In this document: positions 8,545 through 18,793 of the stretch, piece by piece
How the letters are laid out: the number at the start of each line of letters is the position of its first letter
How positions within the stretch are numbered: the stretch's first letter is position 1
DNA from: Planctomycetota bacterium
Lineage (GTDB): Bacteria > Planctomycetota > UBA8108 > JACQVS01
Direction: 5' to 3'
Length of the DNA stretch: 41,095 bases
Assembly (NCBI GenBank): GCA_028280485.1
Contig: JANQLS010000059.1
Span: 1-41,095, forward strand
Made by a program: the position numbers and the translations under genes
The notes under the pieces: generated by a model
The model's database searches: none
The model's input: only the letters and a program-made list of their open reading frames with translations
What the model was told of the DNA's origin: nothing

Positions 8545-11500
8545 ATGCATAAAAACAAGATCTCAGCTCTACTCTTCTTTAGCTTACTGATTTCATTCGG
8601 TACTTTTACTATTGCCGATGAATCCCCCACCAAACCTGAAGCCATTCACGGTGAAAACATTCCCAAGATTCCGGCCGACCTCTGGAAGAAGCAACGCCGC
8701 TATCAAGATATTATTGGGGCTGGATTCAGGGATTGGAGTCCTGACGGAAAGAGTATCCTGATTGGAACTCGCCATGGGAACTTAACCCAGCTTCACGCTG
8801 TATCGAGACCTGGCGCAAAACCTAAGCTCCTCACGAAGAGTAACGAACCGACGACCAGTGGTTTTTTCCTTCCCGATGGTCGCATCATCTTTAGAAGAGC
8901 TCACGGAGGTAACGAACACTACCAAGTCTTCGTGCTAGATCCGAAAACGGATAAAGAAGAACTCCTCACCGATGGGAAGTCGCGCCACCTCCTTTCAAAG
9001 CCCCATCCCGATGGCAAACGCATCGTCTTTACTTCCACCCGAAGGAACGGCCGCGATGCTGATATTTACTTACAAGAAGCTAAAGTTGGCGCTCCCGCTA
9101 AAACCATCTATACCGTTGGACCTGGTGAACTTTGGTTTTTAGCGGATTGGACGACCGATGGTAAAAAAGCCATCATCGCTCGTTATGTTTCAAGAAATGA
9201 AAGCTACGCCAAAATCCTTGATCTTGAAACGCTTAAAACGACGGGCATTCCATCAGAAAAAGATTCTTCTCGGGAGATGGGCCGTGAAAAAATTTATCGT
9301 TCGGGCTACCAGTTCGGCCCCGATGGAAATACCGTTTATTTCTTGAGCGATGCTAAAGGTGAGTTTCGTGAACTGGCTCAAGTCAATCTCACGACGAAAA
9401 AAACTCAGTGGATCAGTCAGGGAATCAATTGGGATGTAGAAAGCTTACAATTTACTGAAGATCGAAAGACGGCTGTTTTCTCCGTGAATGTCGATGGCTA
9501 TTCCAGCTTGTACAAAGTCGATATCCAGGCGATCGAAGTCCAAAAAGAAAAATCATCTAATCTTCTACCCTTCAAAAAAATCCCACTCCCTCCCAGCCTC
9601 ATCGCATCACTCAATTTTTCTCAAGATGGAAAACGCTTAGGCCTCAGTCTCGGTCGACCTACGAGTCCGGCGGAAGCCTATGAACTGGATTTAGCCACCA
9701 ACAAACTCACCCGTTGGACATTCAGTGAACGTGCAGGCTTCAATGAGGATGATTTCGTCAATCCCGACCTCTTCCGTTACACGACTTTCGATAAACGTGA
9801 AGTGGCCGCGTTCCTCTTCCGTCCCCATGGTCCGAAAGAAAAACTACCTGTCATCATCACCATTCACGGTGGCCCCGAAAGCCAATACCGACCTTGGTTT
9901 TCGGCCACTCGCCAAATGTATGTGAATGAACTGGGAATCGCAGTGATTGCCCCCAACGTGAGAGGCTCTACGGGTTACGGTAAAACATTCAGTCTTCTCG
10001 ATAACGGCATGAAGCGCGAAGATAGCGTCAAAGATATCGGCGAACTTCTCAATTGGATTGCTACGACAGGGAAGGAACGCTTTAACCTCGACCCGACTCG
10101 CGTAGCTGTTTCGGGAGGATCTTACGGCGGTTATATGGTTTTGGCTTCTTTGATTCATTTCGGAGACAAATTAAAAGCCGGGGTCGATAACGTCGGCATC
10201 AGCGACTTCATCACCTTCTTAGAAAATACGAGTGCTTACCGCCGAGATCTGAGAAGAGCGGAATACGGCGATGAACGCATCCCGGAGATGCGTGCCCACT
10301 TCAAAAAGATTTCACCACTGAGGCAAATGCACAAGCTGCGCTCAGCCTTGTTCCTGTGTCATGGAGAAAACGACCCGCGAGTTCCCTATAGTGAAGCGCT
10401 TCAAATCGTAGAAAAAGCCAAAGCTACGGGGCAACCCGTTTGGACTTTCTTTGCTAAAAATGAAGGTCACGGTTTTAGACGAAAAGAAAATGCTGACTAT
10501 CAATTGGCCGTTAAAACTCTGTTCTTTAAAGAGTTCCTCTTAGGGCCTAAAAAAGAGACATCTTCAAATTCTACCAATTCTTCTAAAAAGATCGCTCAAG
10601 TGATTCAAACTCGAAACCAAGCCATCAACAAAGCCAGCCTCCAAGGTGAACTGAAGAAACCCAAAGTCCCAGCGATTTTAAAATTCGACAAACTCACCCC
10701 TGTCGATCACATCGTCATCGAAAGTGAAAACGGCCAACCCGATGGCACTCCTTTTCTGATCGAAGTTTCATTCTCAGCCGACTTCTGGCAGGCGATCTAC
10801 GAGGGACGGACGGGAAAGACAAAAAGCATCCACAGCTTTCAACCCGTTAGTATCAGCGGAATCCGAATTCGCTTCCAACAAAGTGAGAAGCCTATAAAAA
10901 TCAATAAGATCGAAGCTCACAATCTTTTAAACTCTGAGCAAATTCAAAGCTACCAAGATTACTTACACCGCTATCGCTCGCAAGATGCTTCTCCTTCTCT
11001 CGCCGAACTCTTAGATAAATGGGTTCAAGAAGTCCCCTACTTCGGAGATGCCCGAAGGTTGCGAGGACGAGTCTTTGAAGACTTGCGAGAACACCAGAAG
11101 GCCTTGGACGATTACGATTGTTCAGTCGCCTTAGAACCTGGGCGAGGAGTCGATCAACTCTTTCGGGGAAATGTCCTTTTTAAATTAGAGAAGTTTAAAG
11201 AGTCCGTTGCGGCCTACGACATATACACCAAAGGAAATAAACGGCGTTCCGCCTCTTGTTGGCAACGAGGATTAGCTTGGTATTACTTAGGATTGTTTAA
11301 GGAAGGTAAAGAACAATTCGAAGGCTATCACTCAGTCGATGACTTAGATATCGAAAACGGAATCTGGCGTTACTTGTGTATCGCTGAAGCCAAAGATTTA
11401 GACGAAGCAAAGAAAACGTTTCTCCCCTACCCAACTAAGGTGCGACCTCCTTTTCCAACCCTCCATAAGCTCTATGCCGGAAATGGCGAGCCCGAAGAAG

Positions 11501-11715
11501 TCATCAAAGAAGCTAAGGATCGCGCAAGCTCAAAGGAATCTCTCAATCGGAATCTCTTCTACGGACACTACTACATAGCTAAATACTATGAAGTCATTCG
11601 AGAGTTTGAAAAAGCGAATAAAGAAATCGATATCGCGCTAAAGCACAAAATCCCTCACTTCATGTGGGATTGCGCGAAGATTGATAAGGGGAGGATTGTG
11701 AAGCGGCTGAAGTGA
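8545..11715 (+). CDS. Exported S9-family prolyl oligopeptidase-like peptidase with C-terminal beta-sandwich and TPR extension
   Basis: 1056 aa. A signal peptide (about residues 1-24) leads into a WD40/TolB-like beta-propeller (about 45-395, with repeated SPDGK, FLPDG and GPDGN strands). The alpha/beta-hydrolase domain follows (about 405-665). The catalytic triad can be placed at S526 (GGSYGGYM), D610 (HGENDPRVP) and H642 (NEGHGF), with the oxyanion segment at ITIHGGPES. The order is that of dipeptidyl peptidase IV/acylaminoacyl peptidases, which cleave short peptides. A typical S9 enzyme would end near residue 670. This one continues with a discoidin-like beta-sandwich segment (about 700-810) and TPR-type helices (about 830-1056, for example ALDDYDCSVALEPG). 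The extension may bind a surface or partner. It starts 318 bp after HEAT-2 and is probably transcribed alone. Confidence 0.9.
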   Translation: MHKNKISALLFFSLLISFGTFTIADESPTKPEAIHGENIPKIPADLWKKQRRYQDIIGAGFRDWSPDGKSILIGTRHGNLTQLHAVSRPGAKPKLLTKSNEPTTSGFFLPDGRIIFRRAHGGNEHYQVFVLDPKTDKEELLTDGKSRHLLSKPHPDGKRIVFTSTRRNGRDADIYLQEAKVGAPAKTIYTVGPGELWFLADWTTDGKKAIIARYVSRNESYAKILDLETLKTTGIPSEKDSSREMGREKIYRSGYQFGPDGNTVYFLSDAKGEFRELAQVNLTTKKTQWISQGINWDVESLQFTEDRKTAVFSVNVDGYSSLYKVDIQAIEVQKEKSSNLLPFKKIPLPPSLIASLNFSQDGKRLGLSLGRPTSPAEAYELDLATNKLTRWTFSERAGFNEDDFVNPDLFRYTTFDKREVAAFLFRPHGPKEKLPVIITIHGGPESQYRPWFSATRQMYVNELGIAVIAPNVRGSTGYGKTFSLLDNGMKREDSVKDIGELLNWIATTGKERFNLDPTRVAVSGGSYGGYMVLASLIHFGDKLKAGVDNVGISDFITFLENTSAYRRDLRRAEYGDERIPEMRAHFKKISPLRQMHKLRSALFLCHGENDPRVPYSEALQIVEKAKATGQPVWTFFAKNEGHGFRRKENADYQLAVKTLFFKEFLLGPKKETSSNSTNSSKKIAQVIQTRNQAINKASLQGELKKPKVPAILKFDKLTPVDHIVIESENGQPDGTPFLIEVSFSADFWQAIYEGRTGKTKSIHSFQPVSISGIRIRFQQSEKPIKINKIEAHNLLNSEQIQSYQDYLHRYRSQDASPSLAELLDKWVQEVPYFGDARRLRGRVFEDLREHQKALDDYDCSVALEPGRGVDQLFRGNVLFKLEKFKESVAAYDIYTKGNKRRSASCWQRGLAWYYLGLFKEGKEQFEGYHSVDDLDIENGIWRYLCIAEAKDLDEAKKTFLPYPTKVRPPFPTLHKLYAGNGEPEEVIKEAKDRASSKESLNRNLFYGHYYIAKYYEVIREFEKANKEIDIALKHKIPHFMWDCAKIDKGRIVKRLK

Positions 11716-11742
11716 TGTTGGATTAAATCAATCGAACATCTC

Positions 11743-11804
11743 TTAACTATCCCGAAGCGCTAGCGAGGGGAAGAATCCCCTCGCTAGCGCTTCGGGCTAG
11801 TTAA
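11743..11804. terminator. Family A palindrome between convergent genes
   Basis: 28-bp arms (11743-11770 and 11777-11804) with a 6-nt loop (AAGAAT) and one mismatch. It lies between the end of the S9 peptidase gene and the end of the minus-strand gene at 11878, so it could end transcripts from both sides. Confidence 0.7.
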
Positions 11805-11877
11805 CAAATTTCTCAGTTTTTTATAACCTCATAGGGATGGCGCCGAAGAGACAGTTACAGGTAAATCCGTCCGCCCC

Positions 11878-12948
11878 TCAAATCCGCTCCCAATAAGTAA
11901 ACCTTTTAGGAATCGCCACCGGACCTCTCCGATAAACAATCGGTGGGTTGAGATCCCAACCACGGGGCTCCTTCAATCCTAAATGCATGAGCGCAATTCT
12001 TGCGGCGTACTCGGGATCGTTGTGGAAGAAATCTAAGCAGTAGGCAGGAACACTTCGAGACAAGTCTTTAAGAATTTCTAAGTGCCCCTTCATGCGTTCT
12101 TCGGTGATCTTCTCTTCGTCAATATATGAAAACGCTAATGATTGTTGAAGGCGGAAAAAAGTTTTCCTAAAGGCAGAGGGAGCGTTCACGTACTGACGAG
12201 AAACATTTTCCATCGCGCTGACAGCGGCTTCGGCTGAAGCTATTGAATCTTCGGCTTCTAACTCGGGAGCATCCGACAAGCCTAAAAGTGAAGTGGGATA
12301 GAATTCAGGAATCGATTCTGAAGCGCCAAAGATCCCGACTTCATGATCAACACACTTAAGGTAGAGTGTCCGTTCAGGAATCACTTCCCAGCCCATTTCT
12401 TCCATCTGAGATAAAGTCTCTTGAATGGGTTCACTTTGGCCAAAGAGAAAGATCTGTTGAGTTTCCTCCTCGCTGACGAGCTGAGCCAATGCTCCACGAA
12501 CTGGGGTTAAGTCGGAAGTGGGCAAGAGCACATCGAAGACTTTCTTAAATGTGCCTCGAACGGCTTCTTTGAAGTATTCCAACTCCGTACTGGGAACGAC
12601 AAGTAAGATATCGAGCGCCCCCGCCTCTTCTGTCAGTTTCACAGAAACTCCATTCGAACTGATCCGATGAGTTTTAACCGTTTTCTTTCCCCTTTGAATC
12701 GACTCCAGTAAATAAGAAACGCCTTCTGCGTTCCCTCGCGCCAGGGGCAAGCAGGAGGTGCTCGTTTCTCGAATCTCAATTTTTATAATCACCTCTGGAG
12801 GCTCAGCGTGCAGGATCGGGCGGTCACTGAGCAAAGCCTGAGCGCAATTTCGCAAAAACTTTGGAGTTTGTGATTCTTCGGATTCAAATCGCAGATGGAG
12901 CTGAGGTAATCGGAGCTCTTCTGCATGGAGAGTAGAGGCTGGATTCAT
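11878..12948 (-). CDS. Conserved-looking protein of unknown function
   Basis: 356 aa, soluble, with no signal peptide or membrane segment. I do not recognise the family. It is acidic, with regular alternating strands and helices. The first half contains beta-rich stretches (LDILLVVPS, QQIFLFGQ). The second half is helical (about 230-320), ending in aromatic and Arg-rich GWDLNPPIVYRRGPV. There is no CxxC, P-loop or catalytic triad. Codon use resembles the neighbours, so the gene is probably real. It is divergent from the DUF454 gene with a 314-bp gap and convergent with the S9 peptidase gene, so nothing nearby hints at a pathway. Confidence 0.75.
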   Translation of the reverse strand: MNPASTLHAEELRLPQLHLRFESEESQTPKFLRNCAQALLSDRPILHAEPPEVIIKIEIRETSTSCLPLARGNAEGVSYLLESIQRGKKTVKTHRISSNGVSVKLTEEAGALDILLVVPSTELEYFKEAVRGTFKKVFDVLLPTSDLTPVRGALAQLVSEEETQQIFLFGQSEPIQETLSQMEEMGWEVIPERTLYLKCVDHEVGIFGASESIPEFYPTSLLGLSDAPELEAEDSIASAEAAVSAMENVSRQYVNAPSAFRKTFFRLQQSLAFSYIDEEKITEERMKGHLEILKDLSRSVPAYCLDFFHNDPEYAARIALMHLGLKEPRGWDLNPPIVYRRGPVAIPKRFTYWERI

Positions 12949-13055
12949 CGTACTTTATTGTACTTTCGGGGGTCTGTTCACTTCGTTTTCTTCACAATTT
13001 CGAAGGCAAAGCTGCGCTTGAGTGAGGTGGTACTCCAAGTAGCTTTATAGGAGGG

Positions 13056-13257
13056 ATGAGAAGCCTTCGAACAGATTATTGAAGCGATCCTACCACAGAA
13101 TCCTCAGATTCAAATCCTAGGAATTTCTACTGTACCAAGCTTGGACATTAGAAGATTTCAGTGTTCTGTACGGGAAAATGATTCGATCCTAATAGAAGAA
13201 TCTGGGTTAAGTTTCGAGGCAATCATGGGAAGTTCTGATAGAATCTCAGGCTAAAAT
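13056..13257 (+). pseudogene. Possible remnant of a small gene (frameshifted)
   Basis: The gap 12949-13262 has no intact gene. A strong Shine-Dalgarno-like AGGAGG (about 13049-13054) is followed almost at once by an ATG at 13056 whose frame stops after eight codons. The +1 frame is open from 13060 to a TAA near 13255 and reads like protein (EAFEQIIEAILPQNPQIQIL near its start), but it has no start codon. It may be a decayed 65-codon gene or chance. Confidence 0.2.
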
Positions 13258-13262
13258 TCAAA

Positions 13263-13817
13263 ATGCTACAAACAAGAATCAATCCGTCGAGAGTTCAACA
13301 ACAACCGTCGAAATCACCACTTAAAACGACGACTGAGTGTCAAAACACGACCTTAGATCAATCCAAAATCGTGGAACGGGATCCCGAAACGAAGCCCACA
13401 AAAGATAAAACGCGCCAGCTCGCCCTTCCGTTAAGAGTCCTCTTAATCGGCTTGGGAACTGTTTTTTTGGTGTTAGGTTTGTTAGGAGTCTTGTTACCCG
13501 TCCTTCCCACCACTCCCTTCGCCCTTTTAGCGGCAGCGTGTTACGCCCGATCTTCGGAATCGCTCTACCAAAGATTGTTAGCTAATCGTTGGTTGGGCCC
13601 TAGTATTATGCATTGGCGAGCCACTCGCAGTGTTCCTCGAAAAGCAAAGATCACCGCTGTGTCTTTAGTGATCATCAGCTTTACCTTCTCGATCGTCTGG
13701 GCGACCGACAATCCTTGGATTCGAGCTATACTCGGTTTAGTGGGATTAGCGTTGACCGGTTTTTTGCTTTCGATTCGAACGACGGAATCGTTGAGGGACG
13801 AGGAAGAAGAATCGTAA
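13263..13817 (+). CDS. DUF454 (YbaN-like) inner-membrane protein
   Basis: 184 aa. The core (about residues 57-175) matches DUF454: a first membrane helix (LRVLLIGLGTVFLVLGLLG), the family motif LPVLPTTPFALLAAACYARSS, and two further helices near the C-terminus (KAKITAVSLVIISFTFSIVW and AILGLVGLALTGFLL). The function of this family is unknown. The first 55 residues are a hydrophilic, Gln/Lys/Thr-rich extension absent from YbaN of enterobacteria, so the true start could be internal, though no later Met is available before the core. It is a single gene ending before a family A palindrome. Confidence 0.85.
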   Translation: MLQTRINPSRVQQQPSKSPLKTTTECQNTTLDQSKIVERDPETKPTKDKTRQLALPLRVLLIGLGTVFLVLGLLGVLLPVLPTTPFALLAAACYARSSESLYQRLLANRWLGPSIMHWRATRSVPRKAKITAVSLVIISFTFSIVWATDNPWIRAILGLVGLALTGFLLSIRTTESLRDEEEES

Positions 13818-13872
13818 CTGATTTCTTATCTCGAATCACCACCATCCCCGCCTACTGCCTTGATTCTATCCC

Positions 13873-13934
13873 TTAACTAGCCCGAAGCGCTAGCGAGGGA
13901 AAGAATCCTCTCGCTAGCGCTTCGGGCTAGTTAA
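13873..13934. terminator. Family A palindrome between convergent genes
   Basis: 28-bp arms (13873-13900 and 13907-13934) with loop AAGAAT, nearly identical to the copy at 11743. It lies 55 bp after the DUF454 stop and 27 bp from the DUF1501 stop, as a bidirectional terminator would. Confidence 0.7.
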
Positions 13935-13961
13935 TAAGTTTGTTCAAAACCAGGCGGTTGG

Positions 13962-15434
13962 CTACGCGATTATCTCATTCACAATCCGAGCGGGCTCTAC
14001 TCCAGTTAATCTTTGATCGAGCCCTTGGAACTTATAGGTGAAGCGCTCGTGATCGATACCCAGTCGCTCGAGAATCGTGGCGTTGAGATCACGGATATGA
14101 ACTCCATCACGAACGATGTTATAGCAATAATCATCGGTTTCGCCGTGTTCGTAACCTGCCTTAATTCCAGCACCAGCTAACCACACGGTAAACGCACGAC
14201 CGTGATGGTCGCGTCCATGATTGTCCTTGGTCAATCTTCCTTGAGAGTAGATCGTTCGTCCGAACTCACCCCCACAGACCACTAAGGTATCTTCTAATAG
14301 ACCCCGTTGCTTGAGATCCAAAACCAAACCCGCACACGCGGCGTCGATATCTTCACACTGATAACGAAGCAGCTTGGGTAGGTTTCCATGTTGATCCCAA
14401 CCACGGTGGAACAACTGAACGTAGCGTACGCCGCGCTCGAGCATCCGACGAGCAACGATACAATTCGAGGCGAAGGTACCAGGTTTACGTGAATGTTTGC
14501 CGTAGAGTTCAAACGTGGATTCTGATTCCGTTTTGAGATCCATCAACTCAGGAACGGAAGTCTGCATGCGATACGCCATTTCATACTGAGAAATACGCGT
14601 TTGCGTTTCGGGGTCCCCGAAAGTCTTGAACTCTTCTTGATTCAGCTGAGCCAAGCTATCTAAAAGTCGCCGGCGATCCTGAGGATCGACACCATTAGGA
14701 TTCGTAAGATAGAGAACCGGATTCTTTCCACTTCTAAATCGAACCCCCTGGTGCTTCGAAGGCAAGAATCCGCTTCCCCAAAGTCGAGAGTACAAAGCTT
14801 GGCTTTGACCTCGCCCTTTAGAAATCATGGTGACGTAGGCCGGTAGATCCTCGTTCAAAGAGCCCAAACCATAACTGAGCCAAGCTCCCATACAGGGTTT
14901 ACCCAGTTGCTGAGTTCCAGTGTTGATATAAGTAATCGCAGGGTCGTGATTGATCGCTTCCGTGTTGACCGTTTTGATGATCGAAATTTCATCGACGATC
15001 TTATTTGCGATATTCGGCAAGAGCTCACTCACGTAAGTACCGTGCTGGCCGTAGCGTTTAAAATCAAACATCGGAGCGACACAGGGGAATGACTTCTGCC
15101 CGCTGGTCATCCCCGTCAAGCGCTGCCCGTTACGAATAGAATCGGGAAGCTCTTTACCGTGAATTTTCCTCACAGCGGGTTTGAAATCAAAAGTATCTAT
15201 ACTCGAAGGTCCCCCCGAGAAGAAAAGCCAAATCACGCGCTTGGCTTTCGGAGCGAAATGAGGCAAGCCCATCTCATTAGCTCCAGCGTGAGGAACAATT
15301 TTCGTCTTGGGCTCAGCTTGGATCTCGTTCTTAAATAGTAAAGATGCTAAAGCTGCAGCTCCCAGGCCACGCGTACTGTCACCCAGAAGTTGACGACGGG
15401 TCATTTGAAGTTGGCGTTCAGTGATCGGATCCAT
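13962..15434 (-). CDS. DUF1501 family protein, Tat-exported
   Basis: 490 aa, normal for DUF1501, a family related to the sulfatase/alkaline-phosphatase fold and greatly expanded in planctomycetes. A twin-arginine leader is visible (TRRQLLGDS about residues 12-20, then a hydrophobic [10 protein letters not shown]), which points to Tat export of a folded protein. Family-typical segments are [18 protein letters not shown], the [11 protein letters not shown] region, [12 protein letters not shown] and [18 protein letters not shown] near the C-terminus. It begins 4 bp after the stop of the DUF1549/DUF1553 gene, so the two are one operon. This pairing is a planctomycete hallmark and is thought to serve degradation or cell-surface processing of complex substrates, but no reaction has been firmly assigned. 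Confidence 0.93.
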   Translation of the reverse strand: MDPITERQLQMTRRQLLGDSTRGLGAAALASLLFKNEIQAEPKTKIVPHAGANEMGLPHFAPKAKRVIWLFFSGGPSSIDTFDFKPAVRKIHGKELPDSIRNGQRLTGMTSGQKSFPCVAPMFDFKRYGQHGTYVSELLPNIANKIVDEISIIKTVNTEAINHDPAITYINTGTQQLGKPCMGAWLSYGLGSLNEDLPAYVTMISKGRGQSQALYSRLWGSGFLPSKHQGVRFRSGKNPVLYLTNPNGVDPQDRRRLLDSLAQLNQEEFKTFGDPETQTRISQYEMAYRMQTSVPELMDLKTESESTFELYGKHSRKPGTFASNCIVARRMLERGVRYVQLFHRGWDQHGNLPKLLRYQCEDIDAACAGLVLDLKQRGLLEDTLVVCGGEFGRTIYSQGRLTKDNHGRDHHGRAFTVWLAGAGIKAGYEHGETDDYCYNIVRDGVHIRDLNATILERLGIDHERFTYKFQGLDQRLTGVEPARIVNEIIA

Positions 15435-15438
15435 GGTC

Positions 15439-18400
15439 TTAACCTCGGGTTAGTGTCGCATCAAGATTCAGTAATAAACTTCCGACTTGAGTCCAAGCCG
15501 CGTGTTCCTCAGCAGGAAGGCTTTCGTCCCTCTTGCTTTCTCCTACCGTAATCAGCTCTTTGGCCTTTTCGGGAGATTTTTTATAAGTCTCGCGTTGACT
15601 GCTTATAAAGTCTTTTAAAACTTTTAATCCGTAAGCTGTCGGCGTACGCCCTGTCGCCAATCGATAAGCGAAGGTGAGTTTTTTCTCATCGCTGTCTCCA
15701 CCCGTAAGAAGGATTCTTTGAGCGAAGGCGCGTGAAGCTTCCACAAACTGCACGTCGTTGAGCGTTACCAAGGCTTGAAGTGGGGTGTTTGTTCGCTGAC
15801 GTTGAACGGTACATTTTTCACGAGTCGGTGCATCGAAAATCATCATCGCCGGCATGGGAGCGGATCGCTTCCAGTAGATGTACATGCTCTTACGATAAAG
15901 CTTTTCGCCCTTGTCTTGTCGGAATCGAACGTTTCCACTCAGACTCACTTCGTTCCAGAGTCCTGGAGGTTGATAAGGCTTCACCCCTGGTCCTCCGACT
16001 TTGTCAACGAGCAGCCCGCTGACCTTCAAAGCATTGTCGCGGATAAACTCACCTTGAAGGCGGAAACGAGGCCCTCTAGCTAAAAGCTGATTACCGGGAT
16101 CGTGTTCCCAAAGCTTTTTCGAAATCTTCGAGCTCTGGCGATAGGTCGCCGACATCACCATTTGCTTCAAGGTTCTTTTGATATCCCAACCGTTCTTAAC
16201 GAAGTCGGTTGCCAACCAATCTAAGAGTTGGGGATGGCTGGGCCACTCTCCCTGTGAACCGAAATCTTGAACGGTTTTAACGATTCCAGTGCCGAAGAGA
16301 ATTTGCCAGTAACGATTGACCGCAACCCGTGAAGTTAAGGGATGATCGTCTTGAACCATCCACTTGGCGAGGCCCAATCGATTCTTCGCCAAGCCCTTTG
16401 CCATGGGAGGCAAGAAGGCGGGAGTTTCGGGGTTAACCGGTTGATCTTTAAGAGGTGAATCATAAGAACCTCGATTGAGAATGTAAGTCATCCGAGGCTT
16501 AGGCACATCTCTCATCACCATCACAGAACCGATGGGCTTCGAGAGTTGCGAGATTCGATTATTGAGGCTGGCTTTCTCTTTATTGATGCCGATGTAAGTT
16601 TTATCGATGCTGTTGAGGTAATGTGACTTCAACGTTTCGACTTGATCCGGCTTTCGCTCCTTGGGATCGAGGGCCAAGATCGGGGAAATCACATCGTTCC
16701 CCGCTAAGGATTTCACTTCAGCGGCGGAAAGCTTACGCGGATAAATTCTTACGTCATCTAAACGACCTCGGAGCTTAGACCCAGGATTTCGGCTTCCCAA
16801 GTACAAAGGAACTTTGGTTCGGATCGAATTCTTAAGTTGGTTTTGTTCAATCTTCCAGGGCTCTTCTTTACCGTCGATATAGATCTTGATGCCTTTTGCA
16901 TCACTCGATCCATCGTAAGTCATAAAGATGTGAGTCCAGGTCTTAGACTTGATCTCTTTGTTGGTGACCACTTTGATTGCATCCGTCGGCCACTTTGAAA
17001 TGATATGAACTGCTATCTTTCCACCGTTATTCAATAGGTCGTAACCGCGGTGACCACCGTTATCATCCATTCGAGCTAAAAAAGCTCCACTCTGCTTAGC
17101 ATTGTCCTGATAAACCCAGGCACCAAAAGAGAAGGAGTCGGTTCTCTCGAAATCACCGATTTGCCCACAATCGATAAAGTTGCCTCCATCGAATTGGAAA
17201 GCGCCGGCAAGCTTCCCATCGGCCCATTTAACCTTGCCTTTAATACTTCCGTTGAGTTTCTTATCGATCTCATTCTTAGTCTTGCGTCCCTTTTTTTCAT
17301 TGAGATCAAAGTGAGCAACGAGACCAGCTGGAGCTTGGATCTTCTTCCCTTTAACTTTGGAAGCTGCCTTTTGAGTCCAAGCATCAAAGGCGGGCTGAAC
17401 GGAAGTGAGGTGCTGTTTTAATCGTTGATCTAAACCCTGAAGTTGGCCACGAATCTTTTTAATTTCAGATTCAGCTTCCCGGTTGGGAATTGAAATTTTT
17501 GGGTCAGCATTTCCGTTACGAGTTTGCATTCCACGATCAGCGGACTGATTAAAGAACGCATAAAACTGATAGTATTCCTTTTGCGAAAAAGGATCGTATT
17601 TGTGACTGTGACACTGGGCGCACTCAAACGACATCCCGAGCCAAACGTTGGCGGTAGTTTTCACGCGATCGACGATATATTCCACTCGGTACTCTTCATC
17701 GATCGCTCCCCCTTCATCGGTCGTTCCGTGATTTCGGTTGAAACCACTCGCGATCTGTTGATCTATCGTCGCATTGGGGATTTGATCACCGGCGATTTGT
17801 TCGACAGTAAAATCTTTGAACGATTTGTTTTCGTTGTAAGCGCGAATCGTCCAATCTCTCCAGTGCCACATTTCACGAGGACCGTCAGCGTGGTAAACGC
17901 TGGTATCACCGTAGCGCCCTGCATCCATCCAAGCCAAAGCCATGCGCTCCCCGAAAGAACTGTTCTTTAAGAGGCGGTCGACGACCTTTTCGTAGGCATT
18001 CGGACTCTGATCGTTGACGAAGGCATCGATCTCTTCAAGAGTCGGAGGTAAGCCGGTGAAGTCAAAAGTCACTCTTCGGATCAGCTCTTCACGAGTCGCT
18101 TCAGGTGAAGGCTTTAAGCTCTCTTTCTCTAATCGAGCTAGGATGAAGGAATCGATTGGATTCTTCGGCCATCCTTCAAACTTTACATCGGGAACTTTAG
18201 GAGCTACGGGAGTGACAAAAGACCAGTGCCCTTGCCATTTAGCTCCTTGAGCAATCCAGTTCTTTAAAACGCTCTTTTGTTTTGCAGAAAGTGGCTTCTT
18301 AAATCCTGGCGGAGGCATGACCTCATCGGGGTCGGTAGAACTGATGCGCTTCCAGACTTCACTGGCATCTAAATCCCCCGCCTTGATCACATGGCGACCT

Positions 18401-18624
18401 TTGTGTTTTCCCAAGGCAACCGATTCCAAATCTAATCGAAGACCCGCCTTCCGATGCTTTTTGTCGGGGCCATGACAGGCGAAACAATGGTCCGAAAGAA
18501 GCGGACGGATATCCCGACTGAACTGCACTTGAGACTCTTCGTCAGAATGGAGACTCGTAGACCCCATTCCCATCAAGAGTGATCCCATGAGCAATGAGAA
18601 TAGATTCGTTCGAATGGAACGCAT
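15439..18624 (-). CDS. Planctomycete cytochrome-type protein: PSCyt1 + DUF1549 + LamG + DUF1553
   Basis: 1061 aa. A signal peptide (about 1-27) is followed by a PSCyt1 cytochrome c-like domain with a haem motif CFACH (C47, C50, H51) in the usual [20 protein letters not shown] context. DUF1549 follows (about 150-370, [19 protein letters not shown]), carrying a second CxxCH (C335, C338, H339). A concanavalin-like LamG domain (about 430-650, from LVAHFDLNE to [13 protein letters not shown]) is inserted next, which suggests glycan binding. DUF1553 fills the C-terminal part (about 710-1030, [18 protein letters not shown] and ATYRQSS). It is first in an operon with the DUF1501 gene. The likely role is redox-linked carbohydrate processing outside the inner membrane. 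The substrate is unknown. Confidence 0.93.
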   Translation of the reverse strand: MRSIRTNLFSLLMGSLLMGMGSTSLHSDEESQVQFSRDIRPLLSDHCFACHGPDKKHRKAGLRLDLESVALGKHKGRHVIKAGDLDASEVWKRISSTDPDEVMPPPGFKKPLSAKQKSVLKNWIAQGAKWQGHWSFVTPVAPKVPDVKFEGWPKNPIDSFILARLEKESLKPSPEATREELIRRVTFDFTGLPPTLEEIDAFVNDQSPNAYEKVVDRLLKNSSFGERMALAWMDAGRYGDTSVYHADGPREMWHWRDWTIRAYNENKSFKDFTVEQIAGDQIPNATIDQQIASGFNRNHGTTDEGGAIDEEYRVEYIVDRVKTTANVWLGMSFECAQCHSHKYDPFSQKEYYQFYAFFNQSADRGMQTRNGNADPKISIPNREAESEIKKIRGQLQGLDQRLKQHLTSVQPAFDAWTQKAASKVKGKKIQAPAGLVAHFDLNEKKGRKTKNEIDKKLNGSIKGKVKWADGKLAGAFQFDGGNFIDCGQIGDFERTDSFSFGAWVYQDNAKQSGAFLARMDDNGGHRGYDLLNNGGKIAVHIISKWPTDAIKVVTNKEIKSKTWTHIFMTYDGSSDAKGIKIYIDGKEEPWKIEQNQLKNSIRTKVPLYLGSRNPGSKLRGRLDDVRIYPRKLSAAEVKSLAGNDVISPILALDPKERKPDQVETLKSHYLNSIDKTYIGINKEKASLNNRISQLSKPIGSVMVMRDVPKPRMTYILNRGSYDSPLKDQPVNPETPAFLPPMAKGLAKNRLGLAKWMVQDDHPLTSRVAVNRYWQILFGTGIVKTVQDFGSQGEWPSHPQLLDWLATDFVKNGWDIKRTLKQMVMSATYRQSSKISKKLWEHDPGNQLLARGPRFRLQGEFIRDNALKVSGLLVDKVGGPGVKPYQPPGLWNEVSLSGNVRFRQDKGEKLYRKSMYIYWKRSAPMPAMMIFDAPTREKCTVQRQRTNTPLQALVTLNDVQFVEASRAFAQRILLTGGDSDEKKLTFAYRLATGRTPTAYGLKVLKDFISSQRETYKKSPEKAKELITVGESKRDESLPAEEHAAWTQVGSLLLNLDATLTRG

Positions 18625-18793
18625 GAAGTAAACCTTCCCGGTAATGAATTTGAAGCGCGTATCTTGAGCGTGGATCTCAGGACCTCTTCACGGAGAGATG
18701 AGATCTAGGGGAGAAATGCTCGCCCTAAGCGAATTTCACTAAACCCGTATTTTACATGTAGAAAGGTCGGTTTGTGAACAGGGAATGGGAGGG

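Noticed and set aside
17524..17970. 148-codon open frame opposite the DUF1549 gene
   Set aside because: Complete overlap with a well-supported gene on the other strand; its residues mirror the antisense codons.
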